The translations under genes were made by a program, and so were the position numbers. A stretch of DNA of 64,000 nucleotides from Croceibacterium_B sp963811255 (GTDB taxonomy: Bacteria > Pseudomonadota > Alphaproteobacteria > Sphingomonadales > Sphingomonadaceae). Each line of letters starts with the position of its first letter. Positions within the stretch are counted from its first letter, which is position 1. The stretch covers positions 19,635 through 83,634 of the forward strand of contig CAWEQI010000005.1 of NCBI GenBank assembly GCA_963811255.1. The letters run 5' to 3'. Shown here one piece after another: positions 51,015-61,600 of this stretch. Below the pieces are notes generated by a model. It did no database searches, was not told the origin of the DNA, and worked only from the letters and a program-made list of their open reading frames with translations.

Positions 51015-52688
51015 TCATCCGCGCGAGATTTCGGTTTCCTGTTCGGTGATGAATTCGACCAGCGCCGGCAGGCCCCCGTCAATTGCCGCGAGCGCTCGCT
51101 TCAGGGCCGGCACGATCTCGCTCGCCTCGGTTACCCGCTCGCCGTGGCAGCCGAGCGAACGGGCAAACGCGGCGTAGTCTCCGGTGATGTCGGTCGCGCG
51201 ATATTTCTCGGTGGCGACCGGCATGATCGGCAGCTCGATTGCCATCGCCTGGTTGTTGAGCAGGATCGATAAAATCGGAATTCGGTCGCGCGCGGCCGTT
51301 TCGAGGTCGGTGCCGGTGAATCCGATCGCCGCATCGCCCCAGACGTTGATGCACAGCTTGTCGGGGCAGGCGAGCTTTGCCCCCATGGCGAGACCGAGTC
51401 CGTAGCCGAGCTGAGTGCTCTTGCCCCAGCCGATGTAGCTGTGTGGCGTGACGCACTTCCAGAACGGCACCAACTGGTCGCGTGGAGAGCCGGCGTCGTG
51501 AGTGACGATGGTGCTCGCCACGTCGACCGTGTCGTACAAATCACGCAGCACGCGGTAGGGCGACAGCGGCGCGGCGTCGGAGGAACGCTTGGGCTCCCAC
51601 TTCGACAGCCAATCGCGCTCGGTTTCGGCGATGCGGTCCGCGACGGGGCGCATGTCGCGCGGCTCGGGCAGGCGGCGCTTCACCACTTGGAGCAGCGGCG
51701 CCAGTGTCAGTTTCGCGTCGCCGACCAGCGCCAGCTCGCTCGGCACCGACTTGTCGATGTCGAGCGGGTCGAGCGTGGCGTGGATCACTCGCTTGCCGGG
51801 CGGGATGGCGAGGCCAAACGGGGTTGCCGTGAAGCTGCAGCCGATGCCGAACAGGAGATCGCACTCGGCGAGCCATCTGGCGACGCAGCCGTTGATCCCG
51901 TTGCCGCCCGAGCCGAGCGCCAGCGGGTGGGTTTCATCGAACGCGCTCTTGCCGGGGAGGCTGGTCATCACCGGGATGGCGAGGTGCTCGGCCAGCGCTT
52001 TCAGCTCGGCGTAGGCCTCGGACCAGTGCACGCCCTGCCCGGCATAGATCGCCGGGTTCTTCGCCGCGATCAGCGCCTCGGCCGCCGCCTCAACGTCCTT
52101 CGGATCCGGCGCGCTCGCCACCACCTTGCCCGGCGCATAGGCGAGCGTGCCTTCAAAGGGCTTGTCGAGCACGTCATACGGCAGCTCTATCACCACCGGC
52201 TGCGGGCGACCGTTGCGCAACATCGAAAAGGCGCGGCGCAGCACCGGGACTACGTCGCCGCCGTTCGTCAGCGGCTCGGTGTGCTTGGCGAAGCTGGCCA
52301 TCGAGCGGGTCGAATTGAAGTTGTACGGCACGTACATCTGGCTGAGGGCATAGCCTTGCGGCATCACCAGCACCGGCACGCTCTCGGCGAACGCCTGCGC
52401 CACGCCGCCCATCGCGTTTTCGGCGCCGGGGCCCTGCTGCATCACGAATACGCCCATCTCGCCGCCCTTGCTCATGCGGCTCATCGCGTCGGCCATGTGC
52501 AGCCCGGTGCGCTCCTGGCGGACGATCACGGTGCGGATGTCGATGCGCGCCGCGGCTTCGAGGATCTGATTGCGCGGATAGCCGAAGACGATCGTCACGC
52601 CCTCGCGCTTCAGGACCGCGGCGATCGCGTCGGCCACCGTGCCGTGAGCGTGGACCGGCTGGTCCGTCTTGCCGCTGCCTGCCCTCAT
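51015..52688 (-). CDS. Thiamine-diphosphate-dependent enzyme (acetolactate synthase / benzoylformate decarboxylase-like)
   Basis: The 557-residue length fits a ThDP decarboxylase/ligase. The N-terminal domain has the catalytic Glu in RQERTGLHMADAMSRM; the C-terminal ThDP motif runs from GDAAIGFTGTDLETAA to LLNN with 29 residues in all (GDG-NN motif, here GDA). Benzoylformate decarboxylase, oxalyl-CoA decarboxylase or acyloin-type lyases share this layout. In this island a decarboxylation or C-C cleavage of a 2-keto acid is plausible. It is the first gene of the minus-strand arm. Confidence 0.82.
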   Translation of the reverse strand: MRAGSGKTDQPVHAHGTVADAIAAVLKREGVTIVFGYPRNQILEAAARIDIRTVIVRQERTGLHMADAMSRMSKGGEMGVFVMQQGPGAENAMGGVAQAFAESVPVLVMPQGYALSQMYVPYNFNSTRSMASFAKHTEPLTNGGDVVPVLRRAFSMLRNGRPQPVVIELPYDVLDKPFEGTLAYAPGKVVASAPDPKDVEAAAEALIAAKNPAIYAGQGVHWSEAYAELKALAEHLAIPVMTSLPGKSAFDETHPLALGSGGNGINGCVARWLAECDLLFGIGCSFTATPFGLAIPPGKRVIHATLDPLDIDKSVPSELALVGDAKLTLAPLLQVVKRRLPEPRDMRPVADRIAETERDWLSKWEPKRSSDAAPLSPYRVLRDLYDTVDVASTIVTHDAGSPRDQLVPFWKCVTPHSYIGWGKSTQLGYGLGLAMGAKLACPDKLCINVWGDAAIGFTGTDLETAARDRIPILSILLNNQAMAIELPIMPVATEKYRATDITGDYAAFARSLGCHGERVTEASEIVPALKRALAAIDGGLPALVEFITEQETEISRG

Positions 52689-52753
52689 CCGAATCTCCTC
52701 TCGCCGGCGCCCCTATCAGGCTAGCGGGGATGAGTTCCAGTGGCTGACGCGGA

Positions 52754-53779
52754 TCAGGCGAACACAGGCATCATTCGCTGGACGAACCAGAAGGCGGCGG
52801 GAATGCCCAGCACGTAACCTGCATAGAGCCGCGGGCGACCGACGAGCACGAAGTTCAACCGCCGGCTCTCGTGACGCACGCGGTGCACCACCCAGAGCAG
52901 CGCCAGCACCGCGAATATGAAGCTGAGCTGCCCGATCTCGACCCCGACGTTGAACGACAACAGCGCCGTCGCCAGCTCGCCGCGCGGCAGACCGACTGCT
53001 CGCAATGCTGAAGCGAAACCGAAACCGTGCAGCAACCCGAAAGAGCTGGACACGAGGATCGGATGGCGCGCGGCCAATCCCTCGGGATGAGGCCAGGCGA
53101 CCTCCCGCGCCACGAACAGGATCGACAGCGCGATCGCTGCTTCGACCGGCGCCTCGGGCAGCCGCACCACGTCGAGCGCGGACAGCGCCAACGTGACCGA
53201 ATGGGCCAGCGTGAACCCGGTTACCGCCAGCAGCACCCGGTGCACGCTGCCGGCGAGCAGCAACAACCCAGCGACGAACAGCAAGTGGTCGATCCCGGTC
53301 CAGATGTGCGAGACGCCGAGCCGGATGTAATCGCCGGCGACGGCGTAAGGAGTTGGCTGGAGCGGCACGTCCCAGCTGAGCTTCTCGGGTGGCTGCAGTT
53401 GCACCAGCACTTCACCGTTGAGCGCTTCGATCCTGAACAGCGTCGCCAGAGAGGGGTTGTAGATAGCGTAATGCACCGCGAGACGCTTGCCGCGCAGGCC
53501 GCCGGGACAATGCTCGAGCTGGCGGTCGACCGTCGATGGCAGTTCGCTGCCGCCGGGAATTTTCACGGCCGAACAACTATTGGGCCAATCGAGAACTGGC
53601 TGGTTGTCGTAAGCCACCGTCGGCGGCACGGTCAGCTTGGCAAAATAGATGTCGCCCGTGCGCTCGGTGAGGGTGACCGCCAGTGGTCGCGCGTCGTGCG
53701 CCTGGGCGGCGCCCGGAATCCATGCCAGCAGCAGCGCCGCGAGCAGCGCCAGCGTAGCAAGTCTCACCCGCTCAGCCAC
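52754..53779 (-). CDS. HupE/UreJ family membrane protein
   Basis: The 341-residue protein has a signal sequence (LALLAALLLAWIPGAAQAHD), an N-terminal periplasmic beta-rich region and, from about residue 150, some six transmembrane helices with GIDHLLFVAGLLLLAGS and SSFGLLHGFGFASAL. The HxxD and LLHGFGFA motifs belong to HupE/UreJ, linked to nickel or other metal uptake. Here it overlaps the parvulin gene and follows the DUF3604 gene, an association seen in many marine and sphingomonad genomes, from memory, with no hydrogenase or urease nearby. Confidence 0.8.
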   Translation of the reverse strand: MAERVRLATLALLAALLLAWIPGAAQAHDARPLAVTLTERTGDIYFAKLTVPPTVAYDNQPVLDWPNSCSAVKIPGGSELPSTVDRQLEHCPGGLRGKRLAVHYAIYNPSLATLFRIEALNGEVLVQLQPPEKLSWDVPLQPTPYAVAGDYIRLGVSHIWTGIDHLLFVAGLLLLAGSVHRVLLAVTGFTLAHSVTLALSALDVVRLPEAPVEAAIALSILFVAREVAWPHPEGLAARHPILVSSSFGLLHGFGFASALRAVGLPRGELATALLSFNVGVEIGQLSFIFAVLALLWVVHRVRHESRRLNFVLVGRPRLYAGYVLGIPAAFWFVQRMMPVFA

Positions 53780-54689
53780 CGAGATCGGCCGGCTCGTCGG
53801 CCGCGGGCAAGTCGACCAGCTTGACCTTGTATCGCCTCAGCAGATCGGCGGTGGCCTGCTTGCGGAACGCCGCGGTCTGGTCGTTGGCGTAATCGTTGGC
53901 GACCTGCGCCTTGACCTCGGCGAACGGAGGCATGCTCGCCGGCTCGTGCTTGATGTAAAGCACCACGTGCCAACCGTAGTCGGACTTGATCGGCCCCTGC
54001 CACTTGTCGGAGGGCTTGAGCTTTTCGAGCGCGTCGGCGAAGCTCTGGCCGAACTGGTTGGCGACGAAATCGGGTGTGCGTCCGACATAGTTCTGCAGGA
54101 AGGGAATGCGGTCGCCATATTGCGGCGCATCGTTGAAGCCGGCGTGGCGGGCGTTGAGCTCAGCCTTGAGGCGCTCGGCAATTTTCTCGCGGTCGCCCGA
54201 GTGAGCGACTTCGTTGTCGACGAACACGTGAGTGAAGGTGAGCGATTCGGCGCGCTGATAGTTCTCCGGGTTAGCCTTGAAATAGGCCATCAGCTGGGCA
54301 TCGGTCGGCGGCGGGCGGTCCTGTGCGGCGCCGTCCATCAGGAACTGCATCTTCTGCACCAGCCGTCGGCGGATAACATAGTCCGCACTGCCAAGGCCCA
54401 TCGCCCGCGCTTCGCGGGTCATCGCCTCTTCTTCGACATACTGATCGATCAGCTGCTGGCGATCGGCCGCCGACATCGCGTCGAATGCCTTGTTGAAATA
54501 GTCGGGCTGAAAGGCCTGCTGCTGGTACTGCATATATGTGACCAGCGTTGGCTTATCGACCACGATCGTCCGCTGGTCATCGGTGCGGTAATCCTGCGGG
54601 CCGAACCATGCATAAAGAGCGAACAGCAGGCCGCCGGCGACGAGAAAGTGGACGAGCGGATCGCGCAGGACCCGGCGGATCGCTTGCAT
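53772..54689 (-). CDS. Membrane-anchored peptidyl-prolyl cis-trans isomerase (parvulin type)
   Basis: The 305-residue protein has one N-terminal membrane helix (VHFLVAGGLLFALYAWF), a helical SurA-like N-domain and a parvulin-like part with FTHVFVD and the closing SDYGWHVVLYIKH. It would fold exported proteins at the outer face of the inner membrane. It overlaps the HupE gene and begins four bases after the DUF3604 gene, so the three are one operon. Its clients may be the DUF3604 or HupE proteins. Confidence 0.82.
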   Translation of the reverse strand: MQAIRRVLRDPLVHFLVAGGLLFALYAWFGPQDYRTDDQRTIVVDKPTLVTYMQYQQQAFQPDYFNKAFDAMSAADRQQLIDQYVEEEAMTREARAMGLGSADYVIRRRLVQKMQFLMDGAAQDRPPPTDAQLMAYFKANPENYQRAESLTFTHVFVDNEVAHSGDREKIAERLKAELNARHAGFNDAPQYGDRIPFLQNYVGRTPDFVANQFGQSFADALEKLKPSDKWQGPIKSDYGWHVVLYIKHEPASMPPFAEVKAQVANDYANDQTAAFRKQATADLLRRYKVKLVDLPAADEPADLGG

Positions 54690-54692
54690 GGG

Positions 54693-56564
54693 TCAGGTCG
54701 TGGGATTGTACCAGATCGGGGAGGAATAGGCGCGCTCCTGGATCGTAGCCGGTTCCTTGGTGTCCGACACCGGGATGCCCAGCGCGATGGCGTCGAGCAG
54801 CGAGTGCCGCGGCGTCGGTATCTCCAGCACCCGGACGTAATAGAACGCGGTTTCCTTCGGATTGAAGTCGGGATCCTTCCATACCGTAGCGAGCTGCACC
54901 GCGCCGATGGTGTTGGTGTAGAGCCCGGTCTTGATATCGACGGTGTTACCCACCGCCGGCACCTTGCCGTCGGCACCTTTGCGGCGATGGCCCGACCAGG
55001 CGACGTCGTAGATCTTGGTGTGAGTGCCGCCCTTGGTGTCGACCCAGCCTTTGATCACTTGGACACGGTCGAGATTGCCCGATAGCGGATCCTTGACCGC
55101 ATGGATCAGGAACTCGGGCGCCTTGCCGCGCGGCGCGGCGGTTAGATCGCCGCCCATCGGGATGCCCTTGCGATAACCAATGTCGGCGAGGTTCTTCGCC
55201 TGGGCGTCAGCGGGCGCGAAATTGAAGCCGCCGAACACCCTCAGCCTGATGCGCGTTCCGGTCGTGCCGTAGACTTCCTTGCGCTTCATCGCATCGAAGA
55301 TCGCCTGGCGGGTGTTCGAAGTAGCCCACACCGCGGCGCGGCCCGAAGCGCTCATCTCCCAGTCGGGGAAGATCACCGGGCGCTTGGGCTTGTAGTGCTG
55401 CGACAGCGGTATATCCATCACCAGCTTGCCGGTGAAATCCTTCTCGGTGACGTTCGACATGCCGGTGTGGATATCGGTCGAACCGATTACGCCGAACTTG
55501 AACGGATTAACCCCGATCTGGGTCTTGAGCTTGATCCCGCGGACCAGTGCCGAGCGGACATAGTCGCCCGCATTGGGCGGCGTCGGCTTGCCCGCGAGCA
55601 GCTTGCGGCGAATCTCGAATTCGGCGAACTCGTCGTCCGGCGCCAGTTCGGGGCGGACTTCGGAAGTGCCCTTGGTCTGGGTAATCTCGACCAGCGGCTC
55701 CCACGCCGCGCGCATCCTGGCATATTCCGGCGTGATCGCCTTGCCGTCGCTGTCGGTCAGCGCGAACATCCGGCCGCCCGAGAGGTTCGAGTTGTGCGGA
55801 ATCGCGAACATGTCGATTCCGGTGCGCTTCTTGGTCTTGGCCATCCAGGCCCACAGGTCTTCCGGCCGGTTGCTTTCGTGGTTCGAATAGGGGATGAATT
55901 TCTTGCCCGACACACCGTCTGCGTTGGTGATCACATTGCGGTGCAGGTTGAGCATATCCGGATTGAAATTCACCGCGGTCCATTCCCACCCGACCAGGGT
56001 GGTGAACTTGCCCGGCACATAGTTGCGCTGCGCGGCGTCAACTTCTTCGCTCCACACCGAGGCGCGGACCTTATCGGAGAATATCTGGCTGGTCCGTTCC
56101 TGCGCCTCTTGCGAGTTATTGTTGGTCGCTCCGCCGGACGCGCGCATGATGTTCTCGCCCTTGTTGAAGGCGTCGATCATCTTCTTGCCCCACGGGGTCG
56201 AGGTCATCAGCGGATCGTTCCGCGCCAGCAGGACCTGCAAGCCCATGAACACCGCATGGTCGGTGACTGCGAGGAAATCGAGCGGCCGGCGAATCTGGAT
56301 CTTGCGGTCGAGCCCCGGCTCCTGGATCGGAATGCCACGGGCGAAGCGATAGGCCATGTCGGGCGTCACCGTGGTGTTGCCGGTCGCGTAGGCATCGAGC
56401 GAGTAATTGGTGTGCAGGTGCACGTCGCCCCAATACACATCGGTATGCGGCACCGCCTTCTCACCGGCGCTAACGGGCTGCAGGGCCAATCCGAGTGCCA
56501 GCGTAACCACCGCTCCGCTGGCCAGCAGCCGGGACCGGCGCCTCATGTCGCCCAAACCGGTCAT
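54693..56564 (-). CDS. DUF3604 domain exported protein (PHP-like metal site)
   Basis: The 623-residue protein has a signal peptide (LLASGAVVTLALGLALQPVSA) and then VYWGDVHLHTNYSLDA, a WGDxHxHT...SxD metal motif resembling PHP phosphoesterases. DFLAVTDHAVFMG adds a second TDH metal motif. Conserved blocks follow to the end (ERAYSSPIWYNP). DUF3604 proteins are of unknown function and predicted metal-dependent hydrolases in the periplasm. It heads an operon with the parvulin and HupE genes and is divergent from a LysR regulator. Confidence 0.85.
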   Translation of the reverse strand: MTGLGDMRRRSRLLASGAVVTLALGLALQPVSAGEKAVPHTDVYWGDVHLHTNYSLDAYATGNTTVTPDMAYRFARGIPIQEPGLDRKIQIRRPLDFLAVTDHAVFMGLQVLLARNDPLMTSTPWGKKMIDAFNKGENIMRASGGATNNNSQEAQERTSQIFSDKVRASVWSEEVDAAQRNYVPGKFTTLVGWEWTAVNFNPDMLNLHRNVITNADGVSGKKFIPYSNHESNRPEDLWAWMAKTKKRTGIDMFAIPHNSNLSGGRMFALTDSDGKAITPEYARMRAAWEPLVEITQTKGTSEVRPELAPDDEFAEFEIRRKLLAGKPTPPNAGDYVRSALVRGIKLKTQIGVNPFKFGVIGSTDIHTGMSNVTEKDFTGKLVMDIPLSQHYKPKRPVIFPDWEMSASGRAAVWATSNTRQAIFDAMKRKEVYGTTGTRIRLRVFGGFNFAPADAQAKNLADIGYRKGIPMGGDLTAAPRGKAPEFLIHAVKDPLSGNLDRVQVIKGWVDTKGGTHTKIYDVAWSGHRRKGADGKVPAVGNTVDIKTGLYTNTIGAVQLATVWKDPDFNPKETAFYYVRVLEIPTPRHSLLDAIALGIPVSDTKEPATIQERAYSSPIWYNPTT

Positions 56565-56744
56565 TCTCTCCCCCTTTTTTGGCGAACCTCGAGGCCCGCC
56601 TCACCACGCGGTCGTTGCCGCTTCTCGTAGCCGACATGGCTGCGTTGTCATATCTATCCGCAGCCGCCTTCATTGCGCCCGAAGGGCCGGCAGGCTTGGC
56701 GCAATCCTCGGGCCCGCGCGCGGCAAAAGCAATCGGGCGTAAGG

Positions 56745-56759
56745 CTATATCAGTTATAG
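56745..56759. promoter_or_regulatory. Candidate LysR operator, CTATA-N5-TATAG
   Basis: CTATATCAGTTATAG is a perfect inverted repeat containing the T-N11-A LysR box, 33 bases before the LysR start and within the 227-bp divergent gap to the DUF3604 gene. An AT-rich TTATATATC follows. Auto-control and regulation of the triad by the LysR protein is the simplest reading. Confidence 0.6.
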
Positions 56760-56791
56760 GCAAATGGTTATATATCGACTAAAGTGCGGCG

Positions 56792-57652
56792 ATGCCCACG
56801 CCGCGCCAGCTGGAAATCTTCGTCGCCGTCGCTGACGCCGGCAGCCTCAGCGCCGCGGCCGAGATGCTCGATGTAAGCCAGCCTTCGATCAGCAAACAGC
56901 TCCGCACCCTCGAAGAAGCGCTGGGCGGTACCCTGTTCGTGCGCGACCGGGGCAAGCGCGCGCAACTCTCGCCGCTCGGCCAGGCGACCCTCGACGATGC
57001 GCGCCGCAGCGTGGCGCTGCACCGGCGGATCGCCGGCCGTCCGCCCACCGAGCCGCCGCGGATTTTCGTTCGCGAGTTCATGCTGACGACGATCAAGCCA
57101 CGACTCGACGAGCTCTATGCCGCCGGCCTGCCCAACACGACCCGCTTCGCGCTGGTTGACGATGCCGAGGACATTGCCGCGCGGGTCGAGGGCACGTCCG
57201 GCTCGCTGGCACTGGTGCGCAATGCGACCATTCCCAGCGACCGGCGGCTGACGATCCGCTTTCTACGCGAGTACCGCTGCTCGGTCTTTGCCAACGCCGA
57301 AACCGCGCGCAGAGTGGCGCGTGGCGAACTTAAACTGGCCGAGGTTCCAACGGTTGTGCCCGACGGCCGCTCGTCGGTTGGCGATTGGGTGCACCGGGCC
57401 CTTGTCGATGCCGGGTTCGATCCGGGCTCGGCAAGAGTCGGCTCGCCGTACATGGACATGCTGGCCGAACAGGTGGCCCAGGGCGCAGGAGCCGCTCCGT
57501 TCATGGACGAAACCGTCGCCGCGCTGGTCGCCGAGGGGCGGCTCGCGCCGATTGCCCACTGCCGCGCTCCGGCGTTCCTGCTGCTGCTCGCCCACCGCGC
57601 CTGCGACGTTGAACTGCTCGATCGCTGCGCGCGAATTTTCGCCGACCTCTGA
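56792..57652 (+). CDS. LysR-family transcriptional regulator
   Basis: The 286-residue protein has the LysR helix-turn-helix (RQLEIFVAVADAGSLSAAAE, VSQPSISKQLRTLEEALGG, LFVRDRGKRAQLSPLG) in its first 70 residues and a ligand-binding domain behind it (VPDGRSSVGDWVHRALVDAG). It is divergent from the DUF3604 - parvulin - HupE operon, the usual position of a LysR with its target. A palindrome lies between. The effector is unknown. Confidence 0.9.
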   Translation: MPTPRQLEIFVAVADAGSLSAAAEMLDVSQPSISKQLRTLEEALGGTLFVRDRGKRAQLSPLGQATLDDARRSVALHRRIAGRPPTEPPRIFVREFMLTTIKPRLDELYAAGLPNTTRFALVDDAEDIAARVEGTSGSLALVRNATIPSDRRLTIRFLREYRCSVFANAETARRVARGELKLAEVPTVVPDGRSSVGDWVHRALVDAGFDPGSARVGSPYMDMLAEQVAQGAGAAPFMDETVAALVAEGRLAPIAHCRAPAFLLLLAHRACDVELLDRCARIFADL

Positions 57653-57707
57653 GCGCCCTTCCCTCGCTCCGTCGAAACGGGCACGATAGCCGCGAGAGGA
57701 GAATTGA

Positions 57708-58598
57708 ATGAAACCGATCGAGCTGGGCCGGATGCGGGTGCACAAGGTGCATGAGATGGACTCGCCCGTCCCGCTGCTGAGCCAGCTGCCCGGCACGACC
57801 GAGGCCGACATGCGCCGGCTGTTGACTTGGTACGACCAGCCCGACGAGGTCAATCCCGATCCCGAGACCAGCATGATGACCTTCTCGGTTCACAGCTGGG
57901 TGATCGAGCTCGACGGGCGCCGCATCCTGATCGACACCTGCTGCGGCAATCACAAGAACCGCTCGCTGCCCGAGGTGAGCCAGCTCGACACCGATTATCT
58001 CGGCAACCTCAAGCGGGCCGGCTTCGCGCCCGAGGATATCGACCTGGTCATGTGCACCCACCTGCACTTCGACCACGTCGGCTGGAACACCCAGCTCGAG
58101 AACGGCAAGTGGGTGCCTGCCTTCCCCAACGCGACCTACCTGTTCGGCAAGCGCGACTACGAATACTTCCAGGCCAATCCCGAAGGCGAGGAGCTGCACC
58201 ACGAGGCGTTCCTCGATTCGATCGTGCCGGTGATGGAGGCGGGCAAGGGCGAGCTGGTCGACGAGGACCACGTAGCGCATCGCGAAATCCACGACGGCGT
58301 GTGGCTCGAGCCGGCGTTCGGCCATTCGCCCGGCTGCTGCACGATCAACGCCGAGGCGGGCGGCCAGCCAGCGCTGTTCTGGGGCGACGTGATCCACCAC
58401 CCGGTGCAGCTGATTCGCCATGACCTGAAGTTCGCCTTCGACATGGATGGCGCGCAGGCCAGCGCCACTCGCGTACGCACGATGAACCGGGCGGCGGACG
58501 AGGAACTGTTGTGCTTCCCGGCGCACTTCCGGCGGACCAGCGCGGGGCATGTCAGGCGCGACGGCGATGCGTTTCGGTACGAATGGATCGAGGGCTGA
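57708..58598 (+). CDS. MBL-fold metallo-hydrolase
   Basis: The 296-residue protein has the zinc motif THLHFDHVGW (H118, H120, D122, H123), a later His in FGHSPGCC, an Asp in WGDVIHH and a final His in FPAHF. It belongs to the lactonase/esterase-like MBL group (AttM-like spacing) rather than beta-lactamases. No signal peptide is present. A lactone or ester could be its substrate, possibly linked to the island, but it stands alone after the LysR gene. Confidence 0.88.
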   Translation: MKPIELGRMRVHKVHEMDSPVPLLSQLPGTTEADMRRLLTWYDQPDEVNPDPETSMMTFSVHSWVIELDGRRILIDTCCGNHKNRSLPEVSQLDTDYLGNLKRAGFAPEDIDLVMCTHLHFDHVGWNTQLENGKWVPAFPNATYLFGKRDYEYFQANPEGEELHHEAFLDSIVPVMEAGKGELVDEDHVAHREIHDGVWLEPAFGHSPGCCTINAEAGGQPALFWGDVIHHPVQLIRHDLKFAFDMDGAQASATRVRTMNRAADEELLCFPAHFRRTSAGHVRRDGDAFRYEWIEG

Positions 58599-58641
58599 CG
58601 CACGACTTGATTACATCTGAAACCGGGTGCAGGGGCGACGG

Positions 58642-61600
58642 ATGATCGACCGCTCCGCGCTGCGCCAGGCCTTTCGGATGGACGAGGGCGCGTGCGTGGC
58701 CGAGCGGCTACGGCAGGCGGCGCCGGCTTCGGAAGTGCAGGGGGCGGCATCCCGGCTAGCGACGAAGCTGATCGAAGGGGCGCGGGGGCGTAAGGCGGCG
58801 GGGCTCGACGCGTTCCTGCAAAGCTATGGCCTCGCCACCGAGGAAGGCATCGCCCTGATGTGCCTCGCCGAGGCGCTGCTGCGGGTGCCCGACAGCGAAA
58901 CCGCCGACGCGCTGATCCACGACAAGCTGGCGGGAATCGACTGGGGCGAGCACCTCGGTGAAAGCAGCTCGACGTTCGTGAACGCGGCGACCTTCTCGCT
59001 GATGCTGAGCGGCGAGGTCCTGCGCGGCAGCGACCGCCGTGATGCGGGCTTCGCCAACGCGCTGCGCCGGGCGAGCGCGCGGCTGGGCGAGCCGGTGATC
59101 CGGCAGGCCACTTTGCAGGCGATGCGGATTCTCGGCGGGCAGTTCGTGTTCGGGCGGACGATCGGCGAGGCGCTGAAGCGCGCCGCGCCGGAGCGCAAGC
59201 GGGGGCTGACCCACAGCTTCGACATGCTCGGCGAGGCGGCGATGACGTTCGCCGACGCCGAGCGCTACCGCCAGGCCTATGCGACCGCGATCGCGCGGCT
59301 GGCGAAGGAGGCGAAAGGCGGCGTGAAGGCGAGCCCGGGCATTTCGGTCAAGCTGTCGGCGCTCTATCCGAAATATGATTTCTACCACGGCGAAGCGGCC
59401 AAGGCGGCGCTGATCCCGATGGTGCGCGAGTTGGCGCTGGCCGCAAGCAAGGCCGACATCCACTTCACCATCGACGCCGAGGAGGCCGAGCGCCTCGAAT
59501 TGTCGCTCGACGTGATCGAGGCGCTGGTGGCGGACGATGCCCTGTTCGCCAACGGCTGGCGGGGTTTCGGGATGGCGCTGCAGGCATACCAGAAGCGCGC
59601 CGTGCCGCTGGTCGACTGGGTCGTCGCGCTGGCGCGGAAGCAAAACCGGCGGCTGATGGTGCGGCTAGTCAAGGGCGCCTATTGGGACAGCGAGATCAAG
59701 CTCAGTCAGGTCGGGGGCTATTCCGACTATCCGGTGTTCACCCGCAAGGTGGGCACCGACGTTTCCTACCTCGCCTGCGTGGCGAAATTGTTCGCTGCCG
59801 AGGACGCGATCTATCCGGCGTTTGCCACGCATAATGCCTACACCATCGGGGCGGTAAAGGCGCTTGCGAGCGGCCGGGAATTCGAGTTCCAGCGGCTGCA
59901 CGGCATGGGCGAGGACATTTACGACGTGCTCGCCGAGCAAGAGGGCGAGCACCCGACGCGCGTGCGCATCTACTCCCCGGTCGGCGGGCACAAGGACCTG
60001 CTTGCCTACCTCGTGCGCCGGCTGCTCGAGAACGGCGCCAACTCAAGTTTCGTCAACCGCATGGCCGATGCCGAAGTGCCCGTGGCGGAGCTGGTCACCG
60101 ACCCAGCCAAGGACCTCGCCGCGATGGAGCCGCGGCGCAATCCGGCGATCCCGCTGCCGGCGGACATTTTCCCCGATCGCCAGAACAGCCACGGCGTCGA
60201 CCTCGCCGATCCGCTGCTGCGCGAGGCGCTGTTGGCCGAGCTGCAGGCGCTCGGCGCGCACGAGTGGGCAGCCGCGCCGACGGTGCTCGCAGGCGAGGGC
60301 GGCGCGGAGCACGAAATCCGCTCGCCGCAGGACCATGCGCATCTGGTCGGCCATGTCCTCTACGCCGGCGAGAAGGACATCGATCTCGCCTTTTCCCGCG
60401 CGGTCGCGGCGCAGTTCGCCTGGGATGCGCTTGGCGGTATCGGTCGCGCCGCGCTGCTCGAACGCGCCGCCGATCTCTACGAAGCGCACACCGCCGAATT
60501 CATCTCCCTATGCCAACGAGAGGCGGGCAAGACCTTGCTGGATGCGATTCTCGAGGTGCGCGAGGCGGTCGATTTCCTGCGCTATTACGCCGCCGAGGCG
60601 CGGCGGCTGTTCGGCGGTCCGCACCCGCTGCCCGGCCCGACCGGCGAGGACAACAGCCTGCGCCTTCACGGCCGCGGGGTGTTCGCGACGATCGCCCCGT
60701 GGAACTTCCCGCTGGCGATCTTCACCGGGATGACAAGCGCCGCCCTGGCGGCGGGCAACAGCGTGCTCGCCAAGCCCGCAGAACAGACCCCGCTGATCGC
60801 CGCCCTGGCGGTCCGGTTGTGCCACGAAGCCGGCATTCCCAACGATGTGCTCCAGCTGGTGCCCGGCGACGGGAAGGTCGGCGCAGCGCTGACCTCCGAC
60901 CCGCGGCTAGCGGGCATCGCCTTCACCGGCTCGACCGAGACGGCGCACGCGATCAATCGCGCGCTCGCCGCCCGGCCCGGCCCGCTCGCCACGCTGATCG
61001 CCGAGACGGGCGGACAGAACGCGCTGATCGTCGACTCCTCTGCGCTGCCCGAGCAGGTCACTCGCGACGTGATGGCGAGCGCGTTCCAGTCGGCCGGTCA
61101 GCGCTGCTCGGCCCTGCGCGTGCTCTACCTGCAGGAGGACGTAGCCGACTCCACGCTGGCAATGGTCAGGGGCGCGTTCGAAGCGCTGGTGATCGGCGAT
61201 CCCGAGCGGATCGAGACCGATGTCGGCCCGGTGATCGACGCCGAGGCCAAGGGCAAACTCGACAAGCATGTCGCGGCGATGAAGAGGGCCGGTTGCCCCG
61301 TATGGCAGCGGAGTCTGCCGAAGGGCGCAAAAGGCGGCACCTTCGTTGCGCCGACGATCGCCGAGATCGGCTCGATTCACGAGCTGACGCAGGAAAACTT
61401 CGGCCCGGTGCTGCACGTCGTGCGCTGGCCGGCTGGCGCGCTCAACAAGGTCGTCGCCGAGATCAACTCAACCGGCTTCGGCCTGACGCTCGGCCTCCAC
61501 AGCCGGATCGACTCCGTCCGCCGCTTCGTCGAGACCCACGCGCATGTCGGCAATCTCTACGTCAACCGTAACCAGATCGGCGCGGTCGTAGGCAGTCAGC

